A stretch of DNA of 43,783 bases from positions 1 through 43,783 of the forward strand of contig JAFXAZ010000014.1 in NCBI GenBank assembly GCA_017521985.1, in the 5' to 3' direction. Below the pieces are notes generated by a model. That model saw only the letters and a list, made by a program, of their open reading frames with translations, had not been told where the DNA came from and ran no database searches. The DNA comes from Lachnospiraceae bacterium (GTDB taxonomy: Bacteria > Bacillota > Clostridia > Lachnospirales > Lachnospiraceae). Position 1 is the first letter of the stretch; every line of letters starts with the position of its first letter. The position numbers were made by a program, and so were the translations under genes. This document shows positions 9,408 to 18,187 of this stretch, one piece after another.

Positions 9408-9435
9408 TTGACTTTATTTTTTAAAGGTATATAAT
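9408..9435 (+). promoter_or_regulatory. Sigma-A promoter for yfhO copy 2
   Basis: TTGACT (9408-9413) and TATAAT (9430-9435) have a 16-base spacer and lie 37 bases before the start codon. The hexamers and spacer length are the same as in the promoter at 2040-2067 that drives the first yfhO operon. Confidence 0.75.
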
Positions 9436-9471
9436 AAAATTAGAAAAGAACACAAAGGATGAAATGTATAC

Positions 9472-11991
9472 ATGAAATTAATGAAAAAGAATACCTGGAT
9501 TATTTACATAGTGGCCTTTTTGATTCCGGTGCTTGTGATGGCAGTGGGGTGCATTCGGGCGGAAATTTGGCCTTTTGGAGAGCGGACATTTCTCAGAAAT
9601 GATATGTACCATCAGTATCTCCAATTTTTTACCTCTATGTACGATAAAGTAAAAGCAGGGGATGACCTGGCGTACAGCATGCAGTTGGGACTGGGGTCCA
9701 ATACTGCGTCTGTTTATGCATATTACTTATCCAGTCCGTTAAACTTTCTGTTGTTCTTGTTTCCAAGAGATTATATCGCCGAGTTTCTGATGATTTTAGT
9801 TATTGTAAAGATGGGACTTTGCGGTGCTTCTTTTGCGTATTATCTCAGAAAACATTTTGATACCCTGGATGTAGGCATTTTATGGTTTAGTTGTGCCTAT
9901 GCACTGTCCGGATATATGGCAGCATATCAGTGGAATGTGATGTGGCTGGATGTGATTGCACTTGCGCCACTGGTAATAAGCGCTTTAGAAGAGCTGATTT
10001 TAGAAGGAAAAGGTACGAAATATTGTATTTTGCTGGCACTTAGTATTTTTACAAATTTCTATCTTAGCATTATGCTTTGTATTTTTTTGGTACTTTATTT
10101 TGTGACGCTGATACTGTGGAAGCCATGGAGTGTGATGTGGCGCAGAAGTCTGCAGTTTGGTTTGTATTCTTTGCTTTCCGGAGGGATGACTGCGGGGCTG
10201 CTTCTTCCGGCATATTATGCCATGAGCAATACCGAGAGAACCAGCACGACATTTCCAAAGAAAATCGAATGGTACATGAATTTTTTTGAAATGATTGGAC
10301 GTCAGTGCATGAAGGTATCCATGGAAATGAGTGATAAGCACTGGCCGAATATTTACTGCGGGGCGGCGATTTTTCTGTTGATACCCTTGTATGTACTAAG
10401 CCGCAGGATTTCCCTAAAAGAAAAAGTCGGTAAACTGGTGTTAGTTGTAGTGTTCTGGATAAGTTTTATGTGTAACATTCCGGATTTTATATGGCATGGT
10501 TTGAATTATCCAAATAGTATGCCGGGCAGACAAGGATATTTATACATATTTCTGATTTTGGCAATTGGATATGAAGTGTACCATAATTTGAAAGAACTTC
10601 GGTTTTGGGAGCTGTTTCTGGCAGGAGCCATTGGGTATGGTGTGGTTGCCTTTGCAGGTATGAAATTTGCAGTGGACGGAGCCGATGCATGGTCTTATCA
10701 ACTGACCCTTGGGCTGTTTCGTATTTATTTTGCAGTGCTTGTGACTTACTGTATTTGCCGCATACCGCAGATGCAGGAGTATCTGGCGGAGAAAAGGTGG
10801 TTTGTATGGGCTGCAAAATACCAAGCTGTAGTAAAACTGCTGATACTTTTGCTGGTGGTGGCTGAATTGTCTGCAAATATGTACGAAACCAGTATCCGCA
10901 CCAGCAATCGTACTTCTTATAATCGGTTTTATTTTAGACACTATGCGGCTATGGAATGGCTGAGGGAGCAGGATGAGAGCCTGTTCCGTACAGAGGTATT
11001 TAATCGTAAGTCCAAAAACGATGGTATGATGTGGCATGTCAATACGACCACCATTTTTGCATCCTCTGCGGACAGCCGTACCAGAAGCTTTTATGAGGCC
11101 ATGGGCATGGGTGCCGCAAAAGGAACCTATTGGTATGACGGTGCTACACCTTTAACCAGTGCCATGCTGGGTGTGAAGTACATGATTGGTGAAGATGACA
11201 CCATGGAAAATGCGTTATACAAGCTGTTATATTCAGACGGTAATGGCTATTTGTATGAGTGCAATTATACTTTGCCGATGGGATATGTGGTTGACCTGTT
11301 TTTAGAAGATGCCTGGGAGATTGGGGGCATAAACTCCATTGCCACGCAAAATGATTTGGGGCATTTGCTGGGCATAGAAGAGGATTTATTTACACCAGTA
11401 GAAAGTGTAAAAGAAAGCAACCAGAAATATACAATTACTGTAAAAGAAGACTCCTATGTATACATATATTTAGGACAAAATAATGTGAACAAAGTAAAAA
11501 CTACGGTAGGAGGGAATAACAAAACCTATAGTCAGGTAAGCTTTGATTATTTGGTTCCTGTGGGGCTTATTCCGGCCGGCGAAACAGCAACAGTAGAAGA
11601 GGTTGACACAGAAAAAGGATTTTCCACGTTTGAAGCTTATGAGGTGAATCTGGATGTTTTGGAGCGTATTCTGACAGAATTAGGTGAGGAATCCTTGCAT
11701 ATTACAGAGCATGGTGAAGGCTTTATCAAGGGAGATGTAACCTTGACAGAGCCGGGCAAGCTGGTAGTTCCGATACCAATGGACGAAGGTTGGCACATTT
11801 ACGTGGATGGAAAAGAAACAGAGTCGGAAATCTTTAAGGATATGTTTCTGGCAGTGACTCTGGATGAGGGCACATATGATATCGTATTAGAATACAAGAC
11901 ACCGGGACTGGTACCCGGAATGATTATTAGTATATTTGCGTTTGCAGCATTTTTAATCTGTGCGGTTTTTGAACGCAAGCAAAAGAAATAA
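9472..11991 (+). CDS. YfhO-family polytopic membrane protein, copy 2
   Basis: This 839-residue paralogue of the protein at 3897-6431 has the same architecture: FLRNDMYHQYLQFF near residue 45, a shared AYQWNVMWLDV block, many membrane helices, a soluble domain and a last helix before KRKQKK-like basic residues. Long stretches, such as GATPLTSAMLGVKYMIGEDD, are nearly identical to copy 1. As for the family, a role as a membrane glycosyltransferase modifying teichoic acid or a related envelope polymer is likely. Unlike copy 1 it has its own promoter and no LtaS-like gene before it. The trkA-trkH pair sits between the two copies, so the duplication is not a simple tandem. Confidence 0.85.
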   Translation: MKLMKKNTWIIYIVAFLIPVLVMAVGCIRAEIWPFGERTFLRNDMYHQYLQFFTSMYDKVKAGDDLAYSMQLGLGSNTASVYAYYLSSPLNFLLFLFPRDYIAEFLMILVIVKMGLCGASFAYYLRKHFDTLDVGILWFSCAYALSGYMAAYQWNVMWLDVIALAPLVISALEELILEGKGTKYCILLALSIFTNFYLSIMLCIFLVLYFVTLILWKPWSVMWRRSLQFGLYSLLSGGMTAGLLLPAYYAMSNTERTSTTFPKKIEWYMNFFEMIGRQCMKVSMEMSDKHWPNIYCGAAIFLLIPLYVLSRRISLKEKVGKLVLVVVFWISFMCNIPDFIWHGLNYPNSMPGRQGYLYIFLILAIGYEVYHNLKELRFWELFLAGAIGYGVVAFAGMKFAVDGADAWSYQLTLGLFRIYFAVLVTYCICRIPQMQEYLAEKRWFVWAAKYQAVVKLLILLLVVAELSANMYETSIRTSNRTSYNRFYFRHYAAMEWLREQDESLFRTEVFNRKSKNDGMMWHVNTTTIFASSADSRTRSFYEAMGMGAAKGTYWYDGATPLTSAMLGVKYMIGEDDTMENALYKLLYSDGNGYLYECNYTLPMGYVVDLFLEDAWEIGGINSIATQNDLGHLLGIEEDLFTPVESVKESNQKYTITVKEDSYVYIYLGQNNVNKVKTTVGGNNKTYSQVSFDYLVPVGLIPAGETATVEEVDTEKGFSTFEAYEVNLDVLERILTELGEESLHITEHGEGFIKGDVTLTEPGKLVVPIPMDEGWHIYVDGKETESEIFKDMFLAVTLDEGTYDIVLEYKTPGLVPGMIISIFAFAAFLICAVFERKQKK

Positions 11992-12049
11992 GTATAGCAG
12001 CAAGAAATTTAGCATATAGTGATAGAAAGAGTTTATAAGGGAGAACCCT

Positions 12050-12316
12050 TTGAAGGATTATATCGCACAGCGTGCTATGAATATCGCTACATATATTATT
12101 GAAAATAATGCTACCGTAAGACAGGCGGCAAAACAATTTGGAGTAAGTAAGTCCACGGTGCACAAGGACGCCGGTGAACGAATCGGGTATATTAATCCGG
12201 CGCTGGCAAAGGATGTGCGAAAGGTGTTAGAACAAAACAAATGTGAGAGGCATATCAGAGGCGGGCTTGCTACCAGAGACAAGTATTTGCGAGAGAAAAA
12301 AGGGGTGCGCGCTTAA
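12050..12316 (+). CDS. spoIIID: Sporulation transcription factor SpoIIID
   Basis: This 88-residue protein, close in length to Bacillus SpoIIID (93), has the typical YIIENNATVRQAAKQFGVSK helix-turn-helix followed by STVHKD and a basic tail (RHIRGGLATRDKYLREKK). SpoIIID regulates mother-cell genes, including the switch from sigma-E to sigma-K. The start is TTG at 12050, with AAGGGAG upstream at normal spacing; no in-frame ATG would preserve the conserved KDYI start. A CATATAGT block at 12013-12020 could be a sigma-E-type -10, but the -35 is weak. It stands between a vegetative yfhO gene and an oxidoreductase gene. Confidence 0.93.
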   Translation: MKDYIAQRAMNIATYIIENNATVRQAAKQFGVSKSTVHKDAGERIGYINPALAKDVRKVLEQNKCERHIRGGLATRDKYLREKKGVRA

Positions 12317-12358
12317 TGCAGCATCCATAAGGAAAGGAAATACATGGAGGAACGCATA

Positions 12359-13348
12359 ATGAACAGAAAGATACGTTGGGGTTATATGGGAGCAGGGAGA
12401 ATTGCCGGCTGGTTTGCTACCGGTATGTCCGTGCTGGAGGATGCAGAACTTTACGCAATTGCTTCCAGAACCCTGGAAAAAGGTGAGAACTTTGCAAAAG
12501 AGTATGGATTTACTAAAGCGTATGGGTCTTATGATGAGATGTTAAAGGATTCTAAAGTGGATATTGTTTACGTGGCTACACCGGTAGCGGAGCATTATTC
12601 CTGTGTGAAAAAGTGTTTCGAGGCAGGTAAGCATGTTTTGTGTGAAAAGGTTTTGACTGTAAATGCGGCGCAGGCCATGGAGCTGATAGAAATGGCCAGA
12701 GAAAAGAATTTATTTTTTATGGAAGCCGCGTGGACAAAGTGTCAGCCGGTATTTTTAAAGATAAAGGAATGGGTGGAAAGCGGTCTCATCGGTGAGGTGA
12801 AGGGCATAGATGCATGCTTTTATACTCTGGCAGGAGAAGGACACCGCCTTTACAAGCATGAACTTGCCGGCGGAGCGCTGTTAGATTTGGGCTTTTACCC
12901 GGTAATGTATGCCTGTGCTATGATGGGTCATGAGCCGAAGCGAATTCTTTCCCATACCATTATGGGAGAAAAAAGGGTGGATTATTTGGATTCCATTGTT
13001 TTAGAGTATGAGGACGGCAGGTTTGCGCACCTGTCCTGCGGACTGGGTCCTGAACGAAGGGTTTCTGCATATATTTTGGGTACCAAGGGCAGAATTTCAA
13101 TAAATGACGAGTTCTTTTTTCAAGCAACGAAGGTAACGGCCTATGATTTTGACAACCGTGTACTGGCGGAGTTTGATGGACCGTTTCTTAAAAATGGCTA
13201 TGAATTTGAGGCCATAGAGGCAATGGAGTGCCTGCGTGCAGGGTTAAAGGAAAGTCCAAAGGTTCCTCTTATGGATACCCTTGCAGTTTTAAAAATATTG
13301 GATACTTGCCGGGAAAATGCCGGTTTTCGGTATGATTTTGAAGTATAA
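12359..13348 (+). CDS. Gfo/Idh/MocA-family NAD(P)-dependent oxidoreductase
   Basis: This 329-residue protein begins with a Rossmann fold (RWGYMGAGRIAGWFATGM, residues 5-22) and continues with the family's second domain. The usual EKP catalytic motif appears as CEKVLT, and the HELAGGALLDLGFYPVMYA block is typical of the dimeric dihydrodiol-dehydrogenase branch. Members oxidise or reduce sugars, inositols or related polyols; the substrate here is unknown. I chose ATG 12359 because GGAGG lies 8 bases upstream; ATG 12344 is an alternative that adds five residues. The next gene, a PfkB kinase, starts 19 bases downstream, so the pair is probably one transcript for a sugar. Confidence 0.85.
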   Translation: MNRKIRWGYMGAGRIAGWFATGMSVLEDAELYAIASRTLEKGENFAKEYGFTKAYGSYDEMLKDSKVDIVYVATPVAEHYSCVKKCFEAGKHVLCEKVLTVNAAQAMELIEMAREKNLFFMEAAWTKCQPVFLKIKEWVESGLIGEVKGIDACFYTLAGEGHRLYKHELAGGALLDLGFYPVMYACAMMGHEPKRILSHTIMGEKRVDYLDSIVLEYEDGRFAHLSCGLGPERRVSAYILGTKGRISINDEFFFQATKVTAYDFDNRVLAEFDGPFLKNGYEFEAIEAMECLRAGLKESPKVPLMDTLAVLKILDTCRENAGFRYDFEV

Positions 13349-13367
13349 TTAATGGGAGAATAGGGGT

Positions 13368-14279
13368 ATGATATATACCATAACGTTAAATCCATCGCTG
13401 GATTATTTTGTGACGGTGGAGCATTTTGAAGTGGGCAAAACGAACCGCGCGGTATCTGAACACATACTGCCGGGCGGAAAAGGGCTGAATGTATCGGTAA
13501 TGTTAAAAAATCTGGGGATAGACAGTACGGCGTTGGGCTTTACTGCCGGCTTTGCAGGCAAGGAAATTATCCATAGAATGGAGGCACAAGGCATACATAA
13601 TGGCTTCATTTGGCTGAAAGAAGGAAATTCCCGAATTAATGTAAAAATAAAAAATATGGAAGGCACGGAAATAAACGGAATAGGGCCTGATATTCCCGCA
13701 GAGGAGATGGACAAGCTTTTTGCTAAGGTGTGTCAGCTGAAAAGCGGCGATGTCCTTGTGCTTGCGGGAAGTATACCGGCAAGCGTGCCGAATTATATTT
13801 ACGAAAGGCTAATGTCAGCGGTAGCAGGCAAAGGTGTGGAAGTAATCGTGGATGCGGCAGGGAGTCTGCTTCGTCAGGTGCTGCCATATGGTCCGTTTTT
13901 GATTAAGCCAAATCATCATGAGCTGGGAGAACTTTTTGGTGTAGAGATTAAGGAGCGCAGCGAGGTCGTGCCATATGCCAAGCAGCTTCAGACCCAAGGA
14001 GCCCGAAACGTACTGGTTTCTCTGGCCGGGAAAGGCGCTGTGCTGGTGACAGAGGATGGTCGCGTATTCGAGCTGGATGCACCTAAGGGCGAGGTAAAAA
14101 ATGCAGTAGGTGCAGGGGACAGCATGGTGGCAGGTTTTCTTGCCGGCTGGCTGGAAAAGAAAGACTATGAGTTTGCCTTTCGGATGGGAGTGTGTGCCGG
14201 AAGCGCCAGTGCATTTTCGGAGGATTTTGCCGGAAGGGCTGAGGTAGAAGCATTGATTGACAAGGACGGTAATTGTTAG
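13368..14279 (+). CDS. fruK: 1-phosphofructokinase-type PfkB sugar kinase
   Basis: This 303-residue protein belongs to the FruK/LacC branch of the PfkB (ribokinase) family. The N-terminus IYTITLNPSLDYFVTV, the PGGKGLNVSVMLKNLG signature near residue 35 and the C-terminal AVGAGDSMVAGFLAG with catalytic Asp251 are all present. FruK phosphorylates fructose 1-phosphate to the bisphosphate; LacC uses tagatose 6-phosphate. No PTS fructose permease or fru repressor is nearby, so the assignment as FruK rests on sequence alone. It probably shares a transcript with the oxidoreductase upstream. A consensus promoter for glgB lies across its last codons. Confidence 0.83.
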   Translation: MIYTITLNPSLDYFVTVEHFEVGKTNRAVSEHILPGGKGLNVSVMLKNLGIDSTALGFTAGFAGKEIIHRMEAQGIHNGFIWLKEGNSRINVKIKNMEGTEINGIGPDIPAEEMDKLFAKVCQLKSGDVLVLAGSIPASVPNYIYERLMSAVAGKGVEVIVDAAGSLLRQVLPYGPFLIKPNHHELGELFGVEIKERSEVVPYAKQLQTQGARNVLVSLAGKGAVLVTEDGRVFELDAPKGEVKNAVGAGDSMVAGFLAGWLEKKDYEFAFRMGVCAGSASAFSEDFAGRAEVEALIDKDGNC

Positions 14280-14286
14280 CTATAAT
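14257..14286 (+). promoter_or_regulatory. Sigma-A promoter for glgB
   Basis: TTGACA (14257-14262) and TATAAT (14281-14286) are both perfect, with an 18-base spacer. The -35 lies inside the fruK coding end. It would give glgB a leader of about 60 bases. Confidence 0.7.
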
Positions 14287-14350
14287 TAGTAGTATAATCG
14301 TCCCAACCAGGGAGAAAGGAACAGGGATTACCTCTGTTATAGGTAGCATA

Positions 14351-16333
14351 ATGTATCGAGTATTAGAACTGAATCCACAGCTGCAGCCATTTGCAAGTGA
14401 TATTGACTTGCGTATGTTTAACTACTATAACACAAAGCATCGTCTGATGCCTCAGGGAGGCTCTTTAAAGGACTTTGCCAATGCACATGAATATTTTGGA
14501 ATACATCGTACAGAAGAAGGATGGGTGTACCGTGAGTGGGCACCGAGTGCTCACCAGCTTTATCTCACCGGTGAATTTAATCATTGGAATCAGACCCAGT
14601 ACCCATTAAAAAAGCTGGATAATGGAGTGTGGGAGTTGCATTTAGAAGGAAAAGATACCTTATGGGAAGGCTGCAAAGTCAAGACCATCGTAGATGCAAA
14701 TTTGACCCGTACCGAGCATATTCCGTTGTATGCACGCCGCGTGGTACAGGACAAGGAAACGATTACCTGGTGCGCGGAAGTGGTAGACGACTGGAAAGCA
14801 TTTCCGTGGACCGATGCAGACTTTAAGGCAGAAGATGCCCTGTTTATATATGAAGCACACGTAGGTATGGCACAGGAAGAGGGAAAGGTGGGCACCTACC
14901 TTGAATTTGCGGACTACGTACTTCCGCGAGTAAAAAAAGCCGGCTACAATACCATCCAGCTCATGGCAATTATGGAGCATCCATATTACGGAAGCTTTGG
15001 TTATCAGGTATCTAATTTTTTTGCGGCTTCCAGTTGGTTTGGTAAGCCGGAGGATTTAAAATATTTAGTGAATAAGGCCCACGAAATGGGTATTCGTGTC
15101 TTATTGGATGTGGTACATTCCCATGCGGTAAAAAATACTGCGGAAGGCATTAATATGTTTGACGGCACTACATGGCAGTTCTTCCATGATGGTGAGAAGG
15201 GTGACCATCCGACGTGGGGTACCAAGTGCTTTAACTATGGCAAGACCGAAGTCATTCACTTCCTGCTTTCTAACCTGAAGTTTTGGATGACCGAGTATCA
15301 CTTCGACGGTTTCCGATTTGATGGTGTTACCTCCATGCTCTATCACGACCATGGACTTGGTACGGACTTTAACAGTAATGACAAGTATTTCTCTATGAAT
15401 ACAGATACAGAAGCGATTACCTATCTTCAGCTTGCAAACGAGCTGATTCGCCAGGTGAATCCAAACGCAATTACGGTGTCTGAGGATATGTCCGGTATGC
15501 CTGGTATGTGTCTTCCGATAATAGATGGCGGTATGGGCTTTGATTATCGTTTGGCAATGGGTCTTCCGGATATGTGGATTCGCACGGTTAAGGAGAAAAA
15601 AGACGAGGACTGGGATATTGGTCAGATGTGGGGCGATATGTGTTTACGTCGTCCGGGAGAAGGCACGGTAGCGTATGTAGAGAGTCACGACCAGGCATTA
15701 GTTGGGGACAAGACTATGATTTTCCGTCTTGCAGATGCCAATATGTACACGGATATGAATAAAGACTGTCACAATCCAATCATTGACAGGGCTATCGCAC
15801 TGCACAAGATGATTCGCTTGTTTACTTTAGCAGGCGGTGGTGAGGCATACCTGAATTTCATGGGTAATGAATTCGGACATCCGGAGTGGATTGATTTTCC
15901 GCGAGAGGGAAATAATTGGAGCTTCCACTATTGCCGCCGTCAGTGGAGCCTTTTGGAAAATGGATTCCTTAAGTATCAGTGGCTTGGTGAATTTGACTGC
16001 GACATGATTCATCTTGTAAAGGAACACAAGATTTTTGACCAGCGTATGGCAGATTTGATGCTGTTAAAAGCACCGGAACAGACTATCTGCTTTTATAGAA
16101 GTGGATTACTGTTTGTATTTAATTTCCATGCATCACAGTCTCTCACAAATGTATTAGTGCCGGTTCCGAACGAAGTGGATTATGAATTGGTACTTTCCAG
16201 TGATGATGCCAAGTATGGCGGTCAGGAACTGGCAGCACACATGACCTATCCGGTGAAGAAGTTTGACGGACAGAATTATGTAGAACTTTATATTCCGGCA
16301 CGTACTGCTATGGTATTTAAGGAGATTAAGTAA
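14351..16333 (+). CDS. glgB: 1,4-alpha-glucan (glycogen) branching enzyme, GH13
   Basis: This 660-residue protein has an N-terminal CBM48-like domain (about 60-160, EYFGIHRTEEGWVYREWAPS), a GH13 barrel and a C-terminal beta domain. The four GH13 regions are clear: DVVHSHAVKN; GFRFDGVTSM with nucleophile Asp324; SEDMSGMP with acid/base Glu378; and VESHDQ with Asp447. The sequence resembles the eukaryotic-type GH13_8 branching enzymes more than the E. coli GH13_9 type. It makes alpha-1,6 branches in glycogen in the cytoplasm. ATG 14351 was chosen because the conserved protein begins there; the frame is open 26 codons upstream, to a TTG that overlaps fruK, and the Shine-Dalgarno site before 14351 is weak (AGGT). 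No other glycogen gene is adjacent. Confidence 0.92.
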   Translation: MYRVLELNPQLQPFASDIDLRMFNYYNTKHRLMPQGGSLKDFANAHEYFGIHRTEEGWVYREWAPSAHQLYLTGEFNHWNQTQYPLKKLDNGVWELHLEGKDTLWEGCKVKTIVDANLTRTEHIPLYARRVVQDKETITWCAEVVDDWKAFPWTDADFKAEDALFIYEAHVGMAQEEGKVGTYLEFADYVLPRVKKAGYNTIQLMAIMEHPYYGSFGYQVSNFFAASSWFGKPEDLKYLVNKAHEMGIRVLLDVVHSHAVKNTAEGINMFDGTTWQFFHDGEKGDHPTWGTKCFNYGKTEVIHFLLSNLKFWMTEYHFDGFRFDGVTSMLYHDHGLGTDFNSNDKYFSMNTDTEAITYLQLANELIRQVNPNAITVSEDMSGMPGMCLPIIDGGMGFDYRLAMGLPDMWIRTVKEKKDEDWDIGQMWGDMCLRRPGEGTVAYVESHDQALVGDKTMIFRLADANMYTDMNKDCHNPIIDRAIALHKMIRLFTLAGGGEAYLNFMGNEFGHPEWIDFPREGNNWSFHYCRRQWSLLENGFLKYQWLGEFDCDMIHLVKEHKIFDQRMADLMLLKAPEQTICFYRSGLLFVFNFHASQSLTNVLVPVPNEVDYELVLSSDDAKYGGQELAAHMTYPVKKFDGQNYVELYIPARTAMVFKEIK

Positions 16334-16358
16334 AAGAAAAAGATAAACGTGAAATAAT

Positions 16359-16403
16359 AAGAAACGCTGTAAGCATGCACATGCCTACAGCGTTTCTTTT
16401 ACG
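16359..16403 (+). terminator. Rho-independent terminator after glgB
   Basis: The arms 16359-16377 and 16380-16398 pair over about 17 bases with one mismatch, and TTTT follows. The AAGAAACGCTGTA/TACAGCGTTTCTT stem is perfect. Confidence 0.85.
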
Positions 16404-16433
16404 ATAACGGTGGACAATGGCAAAAATCACCTC

Positions 16434-16462
16434 TTTACAATCGAACGTATATTCGATATAAT
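16434..16462 (+). promoter_or_regulatory. SOS-controlled promoter: -35/-10 with LexA-like box in the spacer
   Basis: TTTACA (16434-16439) and TATAAT (16457-16462) have a 17-base spacer. The spacer holds the palindrome TCGAACGTATATTCGA (16441-16456). It matches the Gram-positive LexA consensus GAAC-N4-GTTC with one change (ATTC). LexA bound there would cover the promoter. The controlled gene encodes a Y-family polymerase, a classic SOS target. Confidence 0.8.
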
Positions 16463-16486
16463 GGGAATAGAAAGGGGTGTAACAGT

Positions 16487-17767
16487 ATGGAAAAGCCGGA
16501 GATGAAAAGGAATGCTTACATTTGCATAGATTTAAAGTCTTTTTATGCATCGGTAGAGTGCAGGGAGCGTGGGTTGGACCCGATGAAGACGAATTTGGTG
16601 GTGGCTGACCCGGATCGCACGGAGAAGACTATTTGTCTGGCGGTGTCTCCTGCTATGAAGGCGCTTGGAGTTCCGGGCAGGTGTCGTGTGTTTGAGATAC
16701 CAAAGCATATCGAGTATATTATGGCTACGCCGAGGATGCAGCTTTATATTAATTATGCGGCGGAGATTTACGGTATTTACTTGAAATATATTGATAAGGA
16801 TGACATTCATGTATATTCTATTGACGAAGTATTTATGGATGTGACTGACTATTTGGATATGTATCAGATGACTCCGGTTCAGCTGGGGCAGATGATTATG
16901 CGGGATGTTTATGAGCAGACCGGGATTACTGCCAGTTGTGGTGTTGGGACGAATTTGTATTTGGCTAAGGTGGCTTTGGATATTACTGCCAAGCATTCTC
17001 CGGAGCATATAGGTGAGTTGGATGAGTCTTCTTATTGCGAGACGTTATGGAAGCACAAGCCTCTGACAGACTTTTGGCGTATAGGGGCCGGTATTGCAAA
17101 GCGGCTTCAGACGGTAGGTATTTTTAATATGGAAGGCATTGCTCTGGCCAGCGAAGAGATGTTATATCGTCTGTTTGGTGTGGATGCAGAGCTTTTGATA
17201 GACCATGCCTGGGGACGAGAAACGACACAAATGTCAGATATTAAAAACTATCGTTCCAGAGCCAATTCTATCAGCAGCGGTCAGGTTCTTGGCTGTGACT
17301 GTGATTTTGAGAGGGGAAGGTTGATTTTAAAGGAAATGGTGGACTTACTTTGTCTGGAATTAGTGGATAAGGGACTTGTAACAGATTCTGTTACCGTTCA
17401 TGTGGGGTATAATAATCGTTACAATATGAAGTCTGCCCATGGTACGGCATCTATGACGGTGACGACCAGTTCTGCACGACGGATTATCTCCTATGCGGTG
17501 AATTTATATGAGCGTATTGTGGACCCATTTACCCCTATACGTCGATTTAATATTTCTTTTAATAATGTAGTGGATGAAGCATACAGACAGTATGATTTAT
17601 TTACGGACCCGGTAGAGATGGAAAAAGAACACAAGCTGCAGCAAGCCATGTTAGACATCAAGGACAGGTATGGCAAAAATGCTATTTTAAAAGGAATGAA
17701 CCTGCAGGAAGGGGCAACTACCATGGAGCGTAACAGGCAGATAGGAGGGCATAGAAGTGGCGATTAG
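16487..17767 (+). CDS. Y-family DNA polymerase (UmuC/UvrX-type translesion polymerase)
   Basis: This 426-residue protein has the Y-family catalytic signatures: CIDLKSFYASVE near residue 14 (first metal-binding Asp) and YSIDEVFMD near residue 110 (the Asp-Glu pair). A helix-hairpin-helix stretch with IGAGIAKRLQTVGI follows, and then a little-finger domain with VTVHVGYNN. It would copy across DNA lesions in the cytoplasm at low fidelity. The LexA-like box directly upstream and a downstream YolD-like gene, overlapping by 11 bases, match the UvrX/YqjW-YolD arrangement of Firmicutes rather than constitutive DinB. The ATG follows AAAGGGG; an in-frame ATG five codons later is an alternative start. 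Confidence 0.9.
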   Translation: MEKPEMKRNAYICIDLKSFYASVECRERGLDPMKTNLVVADPDRTEKTICLAVSPAMKALGVPGRCRVFEIPKHIEYIMATPRMQLYINYAAEIYGIYLKYIDKDDIHVYSIDEVFMDVTDYLDMYQMTPVQLGQMIMRDVYEQTGITASCGVGTNLYLAKVALDITAKHSPEHIGELDESSYCETLWKHKPLTDFWRIGAGIAKRLQTVGIFNMEGIALASEEMLYRLFGVDAELLIDHAWGRETTQMSDIKNYRSRANSISSGQVLGCDCDFERGRLILKEMVDLLCLELVDKGLVTDSVTVHVGYNNRYNMKSAHGTASMTVTTSSARRIISYAVNLYERIVDPFTPIRRFNISFNNVVDEAYRQYDLFTDPVEMEKEHKLQQAMLDIKDRYGKNAILKGMNLQEGATTMERNRQIGGHRSGD

Positions 17768-18110
17768 GGCGAGAATGGCGCGGGAGGAACGCGCCAAGCA
17801 GTTTATGCCTTTTGCAGCGTTAAAGGGCTATCCGGAGGCACTGCGCAGGAAAGAGAAGGTAGTCGTTGACAAAGTGCAGGTGTCAGAGGATTATGCGGAA
17901 GAGTTGGACCGAAGGCTTAGACAGGTGCGAAGGTTAGATACCATTACGGTGGTTTATTTTCGAAAAGGAGAATATATAAAGGTTCAGGGAGTAGTCTCGA
18001 GGATAGATGTAACGGCAAGAGTGCTAAAAGTAGTTCAGACGAAGATACCATTGGAAGATATTTTGGAAGTAACAGGAGAGCATATCGAGGAAAGTATGCC
18101 TGGGTGTTGA
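17757..18110 (+). CDS. YolD-like protein
   Basis: This 117-residue protein has the N-terminal ARMAREERAKQFMPFAALKGY motif of the YolD family, a basic helical middle and a C-terminal beta part (ITVVYFRKGEYIKVQGVVSRID) that resembles an SH3-like fold. YolD proteins are almost always encoded next to UmuC-like polymerases and have been proposed to be functional counterparts of UmuD. The GTG start at 17757 follows GGAGGG and overlaps the end of the polymerase gene, so translation is probably coupled and both are under the SOS promoter. The molecular action is not known. Confidence 0.85.
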   Translation: MAIRARMAREERAKQFMPFAALKGYPEALRRKEKVVVDKVQVSEDYAEELDRRLRQVRRLDTITVVYFRKGEYIKVQGVVSRIDVTARVLKVVQTKIPLEDILEVTGEHIEESMPGC

Positions 18111-18187
18111 TATTTTTAGTATTAACCAATTTATAGGATTGTAGGAAGTAAAAGATTAGATTATTATATAAGAAAGAGAAAATAATT

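Noticed and set aside
14273-14350. Extended 686-residue branching enzyme starting at TTG 14273
   Set aside because: The extra 26 residues are not like the family, overlap fruK and cover the promoter; the conserved protein begins at ATG 14351.
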